A DNA stretch of 5,864 nt from NCBI GenBank assembly GCA_947452525.1, contig CANGCW010000063.1:1-5864 (forward strand). Direction: 5' to 3'. The position numbers and the translations under genes are program-made. The stretch's first letter is position 1; each line of letters starts with the position of its first letter. Shown here piece by piece: positions 1 through 5,529 of this stretch. Under the pieces are notes generated by a model, which saw only the letters and a list, made by a program, of their open reading frames with translations, was not told where the DNA came from and did not search any database. Source of the DNA: Actinomycetota bacterium (lineage in GTDB: Bacteria; Actinomycetota; Actinomycetes; Nanopelagicales; Nanopelagicaceae).

Positions 1-201
1 AGAATCCTGTTCAATCAGCCCGACGATTGCCCTTAAAGTCGTGGTCTTGCCTGAACCATTCCTCCCCACAAAGCCAACCACCTCTCCAGGCTTCGCGGAG
101 AAGGTCACGTTGCTTAGAGCTTGGCGAGAACCAAAACGCTTGCATACTCGCACGAGCTGCAAGAGTTCGGCGCTATCTTTTAACTCGGTGGAAGATTCCA
201 T
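1..201 (-). CDS. ABC transporter ATP-binding protein (N-terminal part, cut by window edge)
   Basis: The first 67 codons of an ABC-type ATPase run off the left edge of the window. The start is the ATG at 199-201; an in-frame TAA at 211-213 rules out a longer form. About 25 residues from the start is the usual first strand (VCKRFGSRQALSNVTFSAKPGE), split here only by function, and the Walker A P-loop GRNGSGKTT is at residues 46-54, followed by the TLRAIVGLI helix. The signature motif, Walker B and H-loop lie outside the window, so substrate and direction cannot be read. The pattern (stand-alone ATPase, GRNGSGKTT, LRAIVGL) is typical of ABC-2 type exporters of the CcmA/DrrA kind, but this is inference. 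It would act at the inner face of the membrane with a permease, presumably encoded further left. A tiny ORF ends one base before its start, suggesting translational coupling; no strong Shine-Dalgarno of its own is visible. Confidence 0.93.
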   Translation of the reverse strand, partial: MESSTELKDSAELLQLVRVCKRFGSRQALSNVTFSAKPGEVVGFVGRNGSGKTTTLRAIVGLIEQDS

Positions 202-202
202 C

Positions 203-292
203 TTATTTCTTTATAGGCTTTCTCTTTCGAAGAAGGTAAAAACCCAAAAATGTAACTATCGCTGATCCAATCATGACAAATGGGAATTCCAA
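203..292 (-). CDS. Possible 29-residue cationic single-helix membrane peptide
   Basis: A short open frame starts at TTG (290-292), preceded by a purine-rich AAGGAAGAGG that could serve as a Shine-Dalgarno, and ends with TAA at 203-205, one base before the ATG of the ABC ATPase. The predicted peptide has a single hydrophobic stretch (about residues 3-21) followed by a strongly basic end, RKRKPIKK, the layout of a one-pass membrane peptide with a cytoplasmic positive tail. An internal ATG at residue 7 is an alternative start. Position and tight junction suggest translation coupled to the ATPase. It could be a small transporter subunit, an immunity-type peptide, or merely a translated leader. 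I recognise no family, and the TTG start and small size make its reality uncertain. Confidence 0.4.
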   Translation of the reverse strand: MEFPFVMIGSAIVTFLGFYLLRKRKPIKK

Positions 293-356
293 TTCCTCTT
301 CCTTTCATTCAAATCGAAAGTTGTTGCAAGTGATTTAATTCTTCCAACCACTGCTC

Positions 357-536
357 TTAGCAGTGCTGCGACTTTGCATACTGAGAAATGTGGCAAGCTA
401 GTGCCGCGGAACCTACGAGTGGTCCACCTCCGAGTGCGATGAACGTTCCTGCCGTAGCAAACGCTGGAACTATGGTGGCGGCAATGCCGACCACAAATAA
501 AGCAACAGTCAATCCGATAAGCAAGTGTCCAAACAT
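357..536 (-). CDS. Small hydrophobic peptide, 59 residues, unknown function
   Basis: I choose the ATG at 534-536 because AGGAGG lies six bases upstream; an in-frame ATG at 561-563 would add nine residues (start MVAIQRRKA) but lacks such a site. The product begins MFGHLL and has a hydrophobic segment over about residues 4-28, ending AFATAG, which could be a membrane helix or a signal peptide cut near AFA/ATA. A Gly/Ala-rich stretch containing ALGGGPLVG (about 33-41) follows, then a short polar end with two cysteines, at residue 48 and at the very C-terminus (CHISQYAKSQHC). The two cysteines could form a disulfide. It lies upstream of the tiny cationic ORF and the ABC ATPase on the same strand, with a 64-base gap to the former. 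I do not recognise the family; a secreted or membrane-inserted peptide handled by the neighbouring transporter is a reasonable guess, not a finding. The strong ribosome binding site supports it being translated. Confidence 0.65.
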   Translation of the reverse strand: MFGHLLIGLTVALFVVGIAATIVPAFATAGTFIALGGGPLVGSAALACHISQYAKSQHC

Positions 537-540
537 TGCT

Positions 541-550
541 TTCCTCCTCT
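541..550 (-). promoter_or_regulatory. Strong Shine-Dalgarno for the 59-residue peptide
   Basis: On the minus strand the bases read AGAGGAGGAA, containing a full AGGAGG core six bases before the ATG at 534-536. This decides the start of the peptide gene against the in-frame ATG 27 bases upstream and suggests high translation. Confidence 0.75.
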
Positions 551-693
551 GAATAGCGACCATTTTGGCCCCTTCAGGTTGGACAGTAGCGATCCCGGGC
601 GAAAAGAGGGTCTCGCTTACTTCCCAATCGGTACACGCTTCCTTCGAATTCTGTGCCTAAATTGTGTGTATATCGTGAGCCAATTAGCGGTAA

Positions 694-2496
694 ATGCAAA
701 GGTCCAGGCGTGATGAAATTATCAGTACGCTTTGCGCTGCTATGAGAATCCGGAAGCCAACGCGAGCTGAGTTGCTCCACCTTTGGCATCGGGCAAAAGA
801 GGTCGCGACCCCGCACCGCGGAAGCTACGGCCTCTACTACACCGCGATCGCCCTTATTCTTCTTGGCGCCTTCTCCATTATCAACGTCGTGGATTACCTG
901 CGGTCAGATTCTGAGATCCTGCCACCACTCAAAGTTCACGCAGATGCTGCAGTGCAGCCGCTCTACACATTTCAAGAATCACTGAACCAGACCACCCCTG
1001 AAAATGTCGTGACGCACGAGCGCTCGATGTGTCAGCCCCTTCAGCCAGGTTGGTTGCAATATGAGAATCAGAACCCCGGCCTCAAAATGTCTTCTAAAGA
1101 GTGGAAAGCCCTCGATCTCTTTACTGCCGGCGATTCTGCGCTCTGGCTCGATAAGGATTCCGTGACCTGTGGTGACACCATCAGCATTCACGCTGCTGCA
1201 ACATCTCGCTATCTCCGCGAAGAAGGCCCTCGCACATTCCATGTAATTCGTATCGGATATTACGGTGGCACAGGTGCACGTGAAATTTGGAGTTCTAAAC
1301 CAACAAAGCTTGTCTATCGAAACACTCCGAGCGTTCGAGTTCTCACTCGTATGGTCGAAACAAAGTGGCCGACCACCTCATCATTCGTTGTTGGTAGCGA
1401 TTGGTCTCCAGGGCTTTATCTTGTAACGAGCACTTCGCCTAAAGGCGTTATCGAGAACTGGTCTCCTTTCTTCCTCCGCTCCCCTGCAAATACCGCGAAA
1501 TTGCTTGTTGTTAACTCAACCCTCACATGGCAGGCCTATAACACCTTCGGTGGGCGCTCCGCCTATCGCGCGCCTGTCTCACCGAAGACGGAGCGAAGCA
1601 AGGTTGTATCTTTCGATCGTCCCTACATCGGTAGTGGTGTAATGCATATGGACCGTGACGCTGTTTCTCTTACTCAATATTTGGAGTCCGAGAATATTGA
1701 GGCGGATCAGATTACCGATGTTGACCTCTCGATGACTCCACATTTAATTGATGGATATTCTGGAATCATTCTCAGCGGTCACCCTGAGTACATGACACAC
1801 AATGAATTCGCAGCACTGCTCTCTGCGCGAAATCAAGGAATCAACCTTGCACTACTCGGTGCAAATACTGCTTACTGGCAGGTGCGCCTATCTGCGAGCC
1901 CAAGTGGCGCCAATCGACGTATGGAGATTTATCGCGATGCGAGAATCGATCCTCTAACAACTCCGGATAAATTGAGTGTTGAATTTGGAAATGTCCGTAT
2001 CAACTGGCAGCCATCGTTGATCACTGGCGAGAAGACAGCGGGCGTACATGTAAAGGGTGATCTCGCCCTTGCATCAAAGCCATCCTGGTTGAAGATTCCA
2101 TCATCATTCACCATCCCCGGTTGGCCAATTAACTCAGAGATTGATTCGCAGGCTCTCGGCCAGGCAGCACCAGCGAATGCGCATGTCTTTCTCTCTGGGC
2201 CATTCAAGTTGAAGAATCCAAACTCGAAAGCAGCTGGAATTAAGAGCCGCTCTCTCAAGGCGCAGAGCATCTGGTTCACATTGCCTTCAGGGTCGGCCGA
2301 GTTTGTAAGCGGTATTAATTACTGGCCTTGTGAGCTCTCCGGCTTCTGCGTTGAATCAACGCTTAGCCCAACGAGTCGAAGCCTGCTCCGTTCGATCACG
2401 ACTCAGATTCTTCATTTATGGGAGACGAAAGCGGTCGGACCAAAGATTGATCCGACCGCCTACGTTAAGAAGAGTACTTCTACAAAGAAGAAGTAA
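694..2496 (+). CDS. Membrane-anchored protein related to N,N-dimethylformamidase beta subunit
   Basis: A 600-residue protein with a basic N-terminus (about 1-45, cytoplasmic), one transmembrane helix (about 46-66, YYTAIALILLGAFSIINVV) and a large domain predicted outside the cell. That domain carries the hallmarks of the DMFase large-subunit family: FHVIRIGYYGGTGAR (182-196), SDWSPGLYLV (235-244), TWQAYNTFGG (278-287), the glutamine-amidotransferase-like SGHPEYMT (361-368), LLGANTAYW (387-395) and GINYWPCEL (540-548). In Paracoccus dimethylformamidase a mononuclear iron is held by tyrosines and a glutamate; as I recall it the glutamate sits in an HxE motif, which H363-P-E365 would match, but I cannot assign the tyrosine ligands. 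The substrate is unknown, and DMF hydrolysis should not be assumed from family membership. The ATG at 694 follows an in-frame TAA and only a weak AGCGG; ATG 742 (residue 17) is an alternative. It is divergent from the small peptide gene and ends one base from the convergent nitroreductase gene. Confidence 0.85.
   Translation: MQRSRRDEIISTLCAAMRIRKPTRAELLHLWHRAKEVATPHRGSYGLYYTAIALILLGAFSIINVVDYLRSDSEILPPLKVHADAAVQPLYTFQESLNQTTPENVVTHERSMCQPLQPGWLQYENQNPGLKMSSKEWKALDLFTAGDSALWLDKDSVTCGDTISIHAAATSRYLREEGPRTFHVIRIGYYGGTGAREIWSSKPTKLVYRNTPSVRVLTRMVETKWPTTSSFVVGSDWSPGLYLVTSTSPKGVIENWSPFFLRSPANTAKLLVVNSTLTWQAYNTFGGRSAYRAPVSPKTERSKVVSFDRPYIGSGVMHMDRDAVSLTQYLESENIEADQITDVDLSMTPHLIDGYSGIILSGHPEYMTHNEFAALLSARNQGINLALLGANTAYWQVRLSASPSGANRRMEIYRDARIDPLTTPDKLSVEFGNVRINWQPSLITGEKTAGVHVKGDLALASKPSWLKIPSSFTIPGWPINSEIDSQALGQAAPANAHVFLSGPFKLKNPNSKAAGIKSRSLKAQSIWFTLPSGSAEFVSGINYWPCELSGFCVESTLSPTSRSLLRSITTQILHLWETKAVGPKIDPTAYVKKSTSTKKK
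2431..2459. terminator. Candidate terminator hairpin between convergent genes
   Basis: A perfect 9-base inverted repeat, GCGGTCGGA (2431-2439) and TCCGACCGC (2451-2459), encloses an 11-base loop. It lies inside the last codons of the DMFase-like gene and just beyond the stop of the minus-strand nitroreductase gene. Reading minus, the stem is followed by TTTCGTCT, a short weak U tract; reading plus, there is no T run. It therefore suits the ribM-nitroreductase operon better than the plus-strand gene. Termination is inferred from position and structure only. Confidence 0.45.
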
Positions 2497-2497
2497 T

Positions 2498-3064
2498 TTA
2501 GAGAAGAATCTCTGAGAGAGGTTTTCTCTCACGAGGCGCAACTTCACGTTCGCGTAGAGCTTCATTCTCAAGTGTTGATACATCCGCTGCATGTCCGAGG
2601 GCGATGATGACAACTGGTTGAACCTCGTCGCCGAGTCCAAGTGCTGCCTTCAACGCATCGCGCTCAAAGCCTGCCATCTGGTGGATGGAGTATCCACGGT
2701 GGTGTGCCTCAACTGACATGTAACCCACTGCAAGACCGAGATCGAAGAGTGCGCTCGGAATTGGGTTTCCCTCTGCATCAACTGTAATCGCATTTGCTGC
2801 GATAAGTACTGATGCGCGAGGTGCCCACTCCTTGTTAAAACCGGAGAGCACTCCACTCAACTTTGCAAAGTTCTCGTCGCCACGGTGTCCCACAAGGAAC
2901 TTCCATGGTTGGCGGTTGAACGCTGATGGCGCCCAACGGCCTGCTTCGAGAATTGCATTGAGATCGTCGACCTTCACTACTGCCGTTGCGTCGAAAGCAC
3001 GTGGGCTCCAACGCTCCGCAAGTACTGGGTGGATATCAACTGTTGTAACTGCTGGTTTACGCAT
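2498..3064 (-). CDS. Nitroreductase-family FMN-dependent oxidoreductase
   Basis: A 188-residue protein of the nitroreductase fold, which typically uses bound FMN and NAD(P)H to reduce nitro compounds, quinones or other electrophiles in the cytoplasm as a homodimer. Visible family features are RWSPRAF (18-24) and APSAFNRQPWKF (45-56), both forming the FMN phosphate/ring site, the central helix region FDLGLAVGYMSVEAHHRG (107-124), the strand VVIIALGHA (151-159) and the closing RKPLSEIL (180-187). The length is normal and nothing appears missing. The start codon overlaps the last codons of the riboflavin transporter gene by 8 bases, and GAAGG lies six bases upstream within that gene, so the two are probably one transcript under the FMN riboswitch. 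That linkage fits a flavin-dependent enzyme, but the true substrate cannot be told from sequence. It ends one base from the convergent plus-strand gene. Confidence 0.92.
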   Translation of the reverse strand: MRKPAVTTVDIHPVLAERWSPRAFDATAVVKVDDLNAILEAGRWAPSAFNRQPWKFLVGHRGDENFAKLSGVLSGFNKEWAPRASVLIAANAITVDAEGNPIPSALFDLGLAVGYMSVEAHHRGYSIHQMAGFERDALKAALGLGDEVQPVVIIALGHAADVSTLENEALREREVAPRERKPLSEILL

Positions 3065-3743
3065 TAACTGCCTTCTCTGATTTTGAGATCTTCAGCCATG
3101 AGATAAAGCCCCAGATAACGAATGGAGCGTAGATCGCATACAAAATTCCCGTTGGGTAATTACCGTGCACCAATGCGAACGGTACGCCGACGATATCAAC
3201 TGCGACCCAGACAAGCCAAAACTCGACCCAACCACGGGACATTGCAAAGGTAGCGAGCGCAGTACCGGTGAAGATCCAGGTATCAACGTAGAGCCACTGA
3301 CCGTAGTAACGCTCACCAAGAATCTTGAAGAGTTCAAGGAAGATGAAGTACGAAGCGACGACGACAGGGACGAGAATCAAGCGCTCGCGCGTGGTTGTCC
3401 ATCGTGGTGAGACTGCAGGCTTAGTGATGTTCGCATTCTTATTGCGTGCCCAGATGATCCAACCGTAGACGCTGACGACAACGAGGAGGAGGTTACGACC
3501 TGCCTGTCCGTAGAGCGCTGGGTGATCTGATGCCTTCGAGAGTGAGCTCGAGAAGATTGCTCCGCAGAAGACGGTAAAGAGAAGTCCATCCCCGAGAATT
3601 CCAACTGGCCAGGCAGATACTTTGCGACGCATGCCGAGAACGGCTGAGGCAAGGCCTAATACTCCGCCGATAATTTCGCGGATGAGGATCGATTTACTTC
3701 CAAAGTGAATCTGTGAATCGAATAACCATTTAATAACTGACAT
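3057..3743 (-). CDS. ribM: PnuC-family transporter, probably a riboflavin importer (RibM/PnuX)
   Basis: A 228-residue membrane protein with about seven hydrophobic helices (roughly 22-40, 45-62, 84-99, 121-140, 155-169, 174-192, 197-217). PnuC-family marks include RRKVSAWPVGILGD (39-52), YGWIIWAR (93-100), DTWIFTGTALATFAMSRGW (154-172), and the closing GILYAIYAPFVIWGFISW (199-216). PnuC proteins proper carry nicotinamide riboside; actinobacterial relatives PnuX (Corynebacterium) and RibM (Streptomyces) carry riboflavin and sit behind FMN riboswitches. The FMN riboswitch upstream of this gene is the reason for preferring riboflavin, and this is a context-based assignment. An annotation pipeline may simply call it pnuC. 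I take the ATG at 3741-3743, preceded by AAAAGGG at seven bases; an in-frame ATG 20 codons upstream lies inside a leader hairpin and would yield an unlikely polar extension. The gene overlaps the downstream nitroreductase gene by 8 bases. Confidence 0.9.
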   Translation of the reverse strand: MSVIKWLFDSQIHFGSKSILIREIIGGVLGLASAVLGMRRKVSAWPVGILGDGLLFTVFCGAIFSSSLSKASDHPALYGQAGRNLLLVVVSVYGWIIWARNKNANITKPAVSPRWTTTRERLILVPVVVASYFIFLELFKILGERYYGQWLYVDTWIFTGTALATFAMSRGWVEFWLVWVAVDIVGVPFALVHGNYPTGILYAIYAPFVIWGFISWLKISKSEKAVNA

Positions 3744-3748
3744 TTGAG

Positions 3749-3770
3749 AACCCTTTTCTGTAGCAGGGTC
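3749..3770 (-). promoter_or_regulatory. Possible Shine-Dalgarno sequestering hairpin of ribM
   Basis: On the minus strand GACCCT (3770-3765) can pair with AGGGTT (3754-3749), the latter containing most of the ribM Shine-Dalgarno (AAAAGGG, 3757-3751). Pairing would hide the ribosome binding site, the usual off state of a translational FMN riboswitch. There is no U-rich terminator in the leader, which also favours translational control. The stem is short (six pairs, one of them G-U), so this is a proposal. Confidence 0.4.
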
Positions 3771-3777
3771 CCAAGGG

Positions 3778-3806
3778 CACACGCATAGGACCATCCCATG
3801 CATATG
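3778..3806 (-). promoter_or_regulatory. Long leader hairpin between FMN aptamer and ribM
   Basis: Thirteen consecutive pairs (Watson-Crick plus several G-U on the minus strand) join CATATGCATGGGA (3806-3794) to TCCTATGCGTGTG (3790-3778) across a three-base loop, TGG. It sits in the spacer between the aptamer and the Shine-Dalgarno hairpin and is probably part of the expression platform. It contains an in-frame ATG (3801-3803) that I reject as the ribM start. No U run follows, so it is not a standard terminator. Confidence 0.5.
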
Positions 3807-3834
3807 TGAATTGAAGGCAGAGTAGACCTCTCCC

Positions 3835-3960
3835 CTTAATTCGCTCCTTTATCCAGACTTTAACTGTCGGTCTTGGAATTACACCAAGTCAACCGGCTCA
3901 TGGCTTGAGCCGGGTCGCGGACTTTACCGCCGGTTCGGAATTGCACCGACCCCCGGAACT
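3835..3960 (-). promoter_or_regulatory. FMN riboswitch (RFN element)
   Basis: Read on the minus strand the element contains the conserved FMN-aptamer blocks in order: GGGGGTCGGTGCAATTCCG, ACCGGCGGTAAAGTCCGCGA, an 8-pair variable stem CCGGCTCA/TGAGCCGG (3913-3906 with 3900-3893), GGTTGACTTGGTGTAATTCC, AAGACCGACAGTTAAAGTC and TGGAT. These match the RFN consensus closely, with minor changes such as GTGCAATTCC and GTGTAATTCC for the common GTGAAATTCC. It binds flavin mononucleotide and lowers expression of the downstream genes when FMN is high. It precedes the PnuC-family transporter by about 90 bases, and the nitroreductase gene follows in the same transcript. The outer P1 stem is only weakly visible, so the ends are approximate. 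Confidence 0.95.
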
Positions 3961-4247
3961 GTGGCCAATTCTGCCACGAGCTCCAGGGTGGCGATGACAC
4001 ACTCGCAATCGGCTCCCGTTACGGGGTGGGCGTGAGTGTCCAGGTGATTGATTTGGTCGATTCCAGCGGCAGATTCTTGCCAGTAGAACTGGTGAACTTC
4101 ACCTGGGAGAAGTTCACTCCAGTTGAGACCTTCTTCGGTTTTAACAGTGTGATCGCTACTGCGGCCGTATGGCGCTTTCCTGCCGCACAATATGGGATTC
4201 TAGGAGCGAAAGGGCTTTCTTTCTCAAGTAATTTGCCTACATCCCAA
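3961..4247. other. Intergenic region with no callable gene
   Basis: This stretch separates the end of the secreted-protein gene from the FMN riboswitch. It must hold the promoter of the riboflavin operon, but I see no convincing -35/-10 pair. Three frames stay open through much of it. A plus frame could use GTG 4026 but runs antisense into the secreted-protein gene. A minus frame from TTG 4190 runs into the aptamer. A second minus frame ends with TAA at 4019-4021, has no early ATG, GTG or TTG, yet reads like a beta-rich secreted domain (for example TGVNFSQVKFTSSTGKNLPL). None has a good ribosome binding site. It may be an eroded gene remnant or structured non-coding DNA; a strong hairpin lies at 4088-4123. 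Confidence 0.5.
4088..4123. repeat. Imperfect inverted repeat / hairpin in gene-free region
   Basis: ACTGGTGAACTTC (4088-4100) pairs with GAAGTTCACTCCAGT (4109-4123): 13 pairs interrupted by a two-base bulge, with an eight-base loop. The left arm can also pair locally, CCAGT (4080-4084) with ACTGG (4088-4092), giving an alternative fold. No T run follows on either strand, so it is not a typical intrinsic terminator. Its role is unknown. Confidence 0.55.
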
Positions 4248-5489
4248 TTAATTATTGCCGTAAATCGGCGTATAGCCAGTCATACACCCATTCGACTTCG
4301 GGATGTAAGAACGAGTGGCACGCACACATTTCACGGGGCGACCGGTTGCGATCTGCTGACCTTTTCCGCCTGTGTATGAAAAGTTGAACTGAGGCAAAAG
4401 CGGAGCTGCGCCATTAAAGATTTGAATCTTTACTAATCCATCTGCGTGCTCCGGCAACTTAAAGGAGATTGATGTTGGACTCTGCACCCAATCGCCCGAT
4501 TTCAACTTCACTCCACCAACATAAATTGCCTGAACATCCCTGGAGAAGTTTCCCGTGATGGTCTCCATGGATCCCACAGTGCCGGCCTCAATTGAGAGCG
4601 ATGTCGCGGTATCAATCTGAATTGGATCTGGAATCGGTTGGAGATGTGGCTCAAGTGAAAAAGACCGAACTGGCACGAGCATAAATCCATAATCTGTTCC
4701 CAAATCAACTTCATAATTTCCGCTGAAGTGCCATGAGGCAAAGTTGTTATCGGGAAAGTAGGAAGAACTAAGTATGTAGTCGTATTGATACATTCCAATC
4801 AATGTCTGCGAATCCGACATCGCTCTGACCTCATCGCGAGATGGTATGAACCAGTCCTGATACCCGTTTGAAGAAAAACTACTCACAACATCGGTACCGT
4901 TTCCTGCAGGACAGCCGTGATCCGATATCGCCGCGGTGTTTCCACGGCCAGTTCCAATTGCCGTACCCATTGCAGAGGCGATTACATCCATTCCCCCCGT
5001 GCACCAGTAGTAACGTCCTGCGATATCAGAGACTGCCTCAAAATACTGTCCCGTTGTGTTTCCAGATGAACTCGGCGTTAGGAATATTCTGCCGCCACCA
5101 GGACCGACATCGCCGATCTCACAGCTGGCATCATTCAGGTGACATGTGCCGGCCCATTGAGCAGTCAGAACAAGGTTGAGGTTTGCATCAAGTGTAAGCG
5201 TCTGCCCTGGTAAGTAGTAGTTATTCGCTTCATCCAACCAACCGTTAAAAACCTTGCCCTCATTGACGAAGTTCAGTGGCGCTAACGTAATTTCACAAGC
5301 GATATCTTCACCGTCGCAGCCCACGCTACCTATCTGGGCATCCATCGATCCCGTTCCCCCACCGCTTGCATAGGTGACGGAGTATGGGTAATTGTATGGG
5401 CTAGCCGAGGCACTTTGAATTCCAGTTCCTGTCACAGAGAAAACTGCAAGGAAAACTGCGACAACTTTCAAAGTCTTAATCTGGAACAT
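4248..5489 (-). CDS. Secreted multidomain protein: InlB-type repeat, DUF1566-like domain, IPT/TIG-like domain
   Basis: A 413-residue protein from the ATG at 5487-5489, chosen because it directly opens a signal peptide: MFQIKTLK, a hydrophobic core (about 9-22) and a likely cut near SASA/S (29-30). A frame open further upstream would overlap the preceding gene and bury the signal. Domains in order: an InlB/Listeria-Bacteroides repeat (about 37-112; VTYASGGGTGS, VFNGWL, YYLPGQTLTL, LTAQW); a DUF1566/Fib_succ_major-like region (about 124-277; IGDVGPGGGRIF, GTAIGTGRGNTAAI, DWFIPSRDEV, VPVRSF); an IPT/TIG-like beta-sandwich (about 293-373); and a basic tail with C388 and C402 (VKCVRA, GCMTGY). Eight cysteines fall into neat pairs: 58/65, 116/123, 163/193 and 388/402. 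No sortase motif or C-terminal anchor is seen, so it is probably released or wall-associated. Function is unknown; adhesion or surface binding is a guess. It starts 40 bases after the VOC gene on the same strand. Confidence 0.85.
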   Translation of the reverse strand: MFQIKTLKVVAVFLAVFSVTGTGIQSASASPYNYPYSVTYASGGGTGSMDAQIGSVGCDGEDIACEITLAPLNFVNEGKVFNGWLDEANNYYLPGQTLTLDANLNLVLTAQWAGTCHLNDASCEIGDVGPGGGRIFLTPSSSGNTTGQYFEAVSDIAGRYYWCTGGMDVIASAMGTAIGTGRGNTAAISDHGCPAGNGTDVVSSFSSNGYQDWFIPSRDEVRAMSDSQTLIGMYQYDYILSSSYFPDNNFASWHFSGNYEVDLGTDYGFMLVPVRSFSLEPHLQPIPDPIQIDTATSLSIEAGTVGSMETITGNFSRDVQAIYVGGVKLKSGDWVQSPTSISFKLPEHADGLVKIQIFNGAAPLLPQFNFSYTGGKGQQIATGRPVKCVRATRSYIPKSNGCMTGYTPIYGNN

Positions 5490-5529
5490 GGGGACCCAAT
5501 CTCTGTAAGTGAAACGTTGATTATTTCTC

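Noticed and set aside
537..563. Nine-residue N-terminal extension of the small hydrophobic peptide
   Set aside because: AGGAGG is positioned for the inner ATG; the outer ATG has no comparable site.
574..816. Minus-strand frame of 80 codons
   Set aside because: It overlaps the start of the DMFase-like gene and the divergent intergenic region, and its composition is not protein-like.
1929..2279. Minus-strand frame of 116 codons opposite the DMFase-like gene
   Set aside because: It is wholly antisense to a gene with clear family motifs, with no ribosome binding site or recognisable domain.
3744..3803. Longer start for the riboflavin transporter
   Set aside because: The upstream ATG lies in a leader hairpin, the added residues are not membrane-like, and ATG 3743 has a good Shine-Dalgarno.
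3924..4190. Minus-strand frame of 88 codons from TTG
   Set aside because: It starts at TTG without a Shine-Dalgarno, and its last codons fall inside the FMN aptamer, whose sequence is fixed by RNA structure.
4208..4226. GAAAG/CTTTC pairing after the secreted-protein gene as a terminator
   Set aside because: The stem is only five pairs with a two-base loop and lacks a U tract on the minus strand.
4026..4379. Plus-strand frame of 117 codons from GTG
   Set aside because: It has no ribosome binding site, runs antisense into the end of the clear secreted-protein gene, and its open frame extends back across the riboswitch without a better start.
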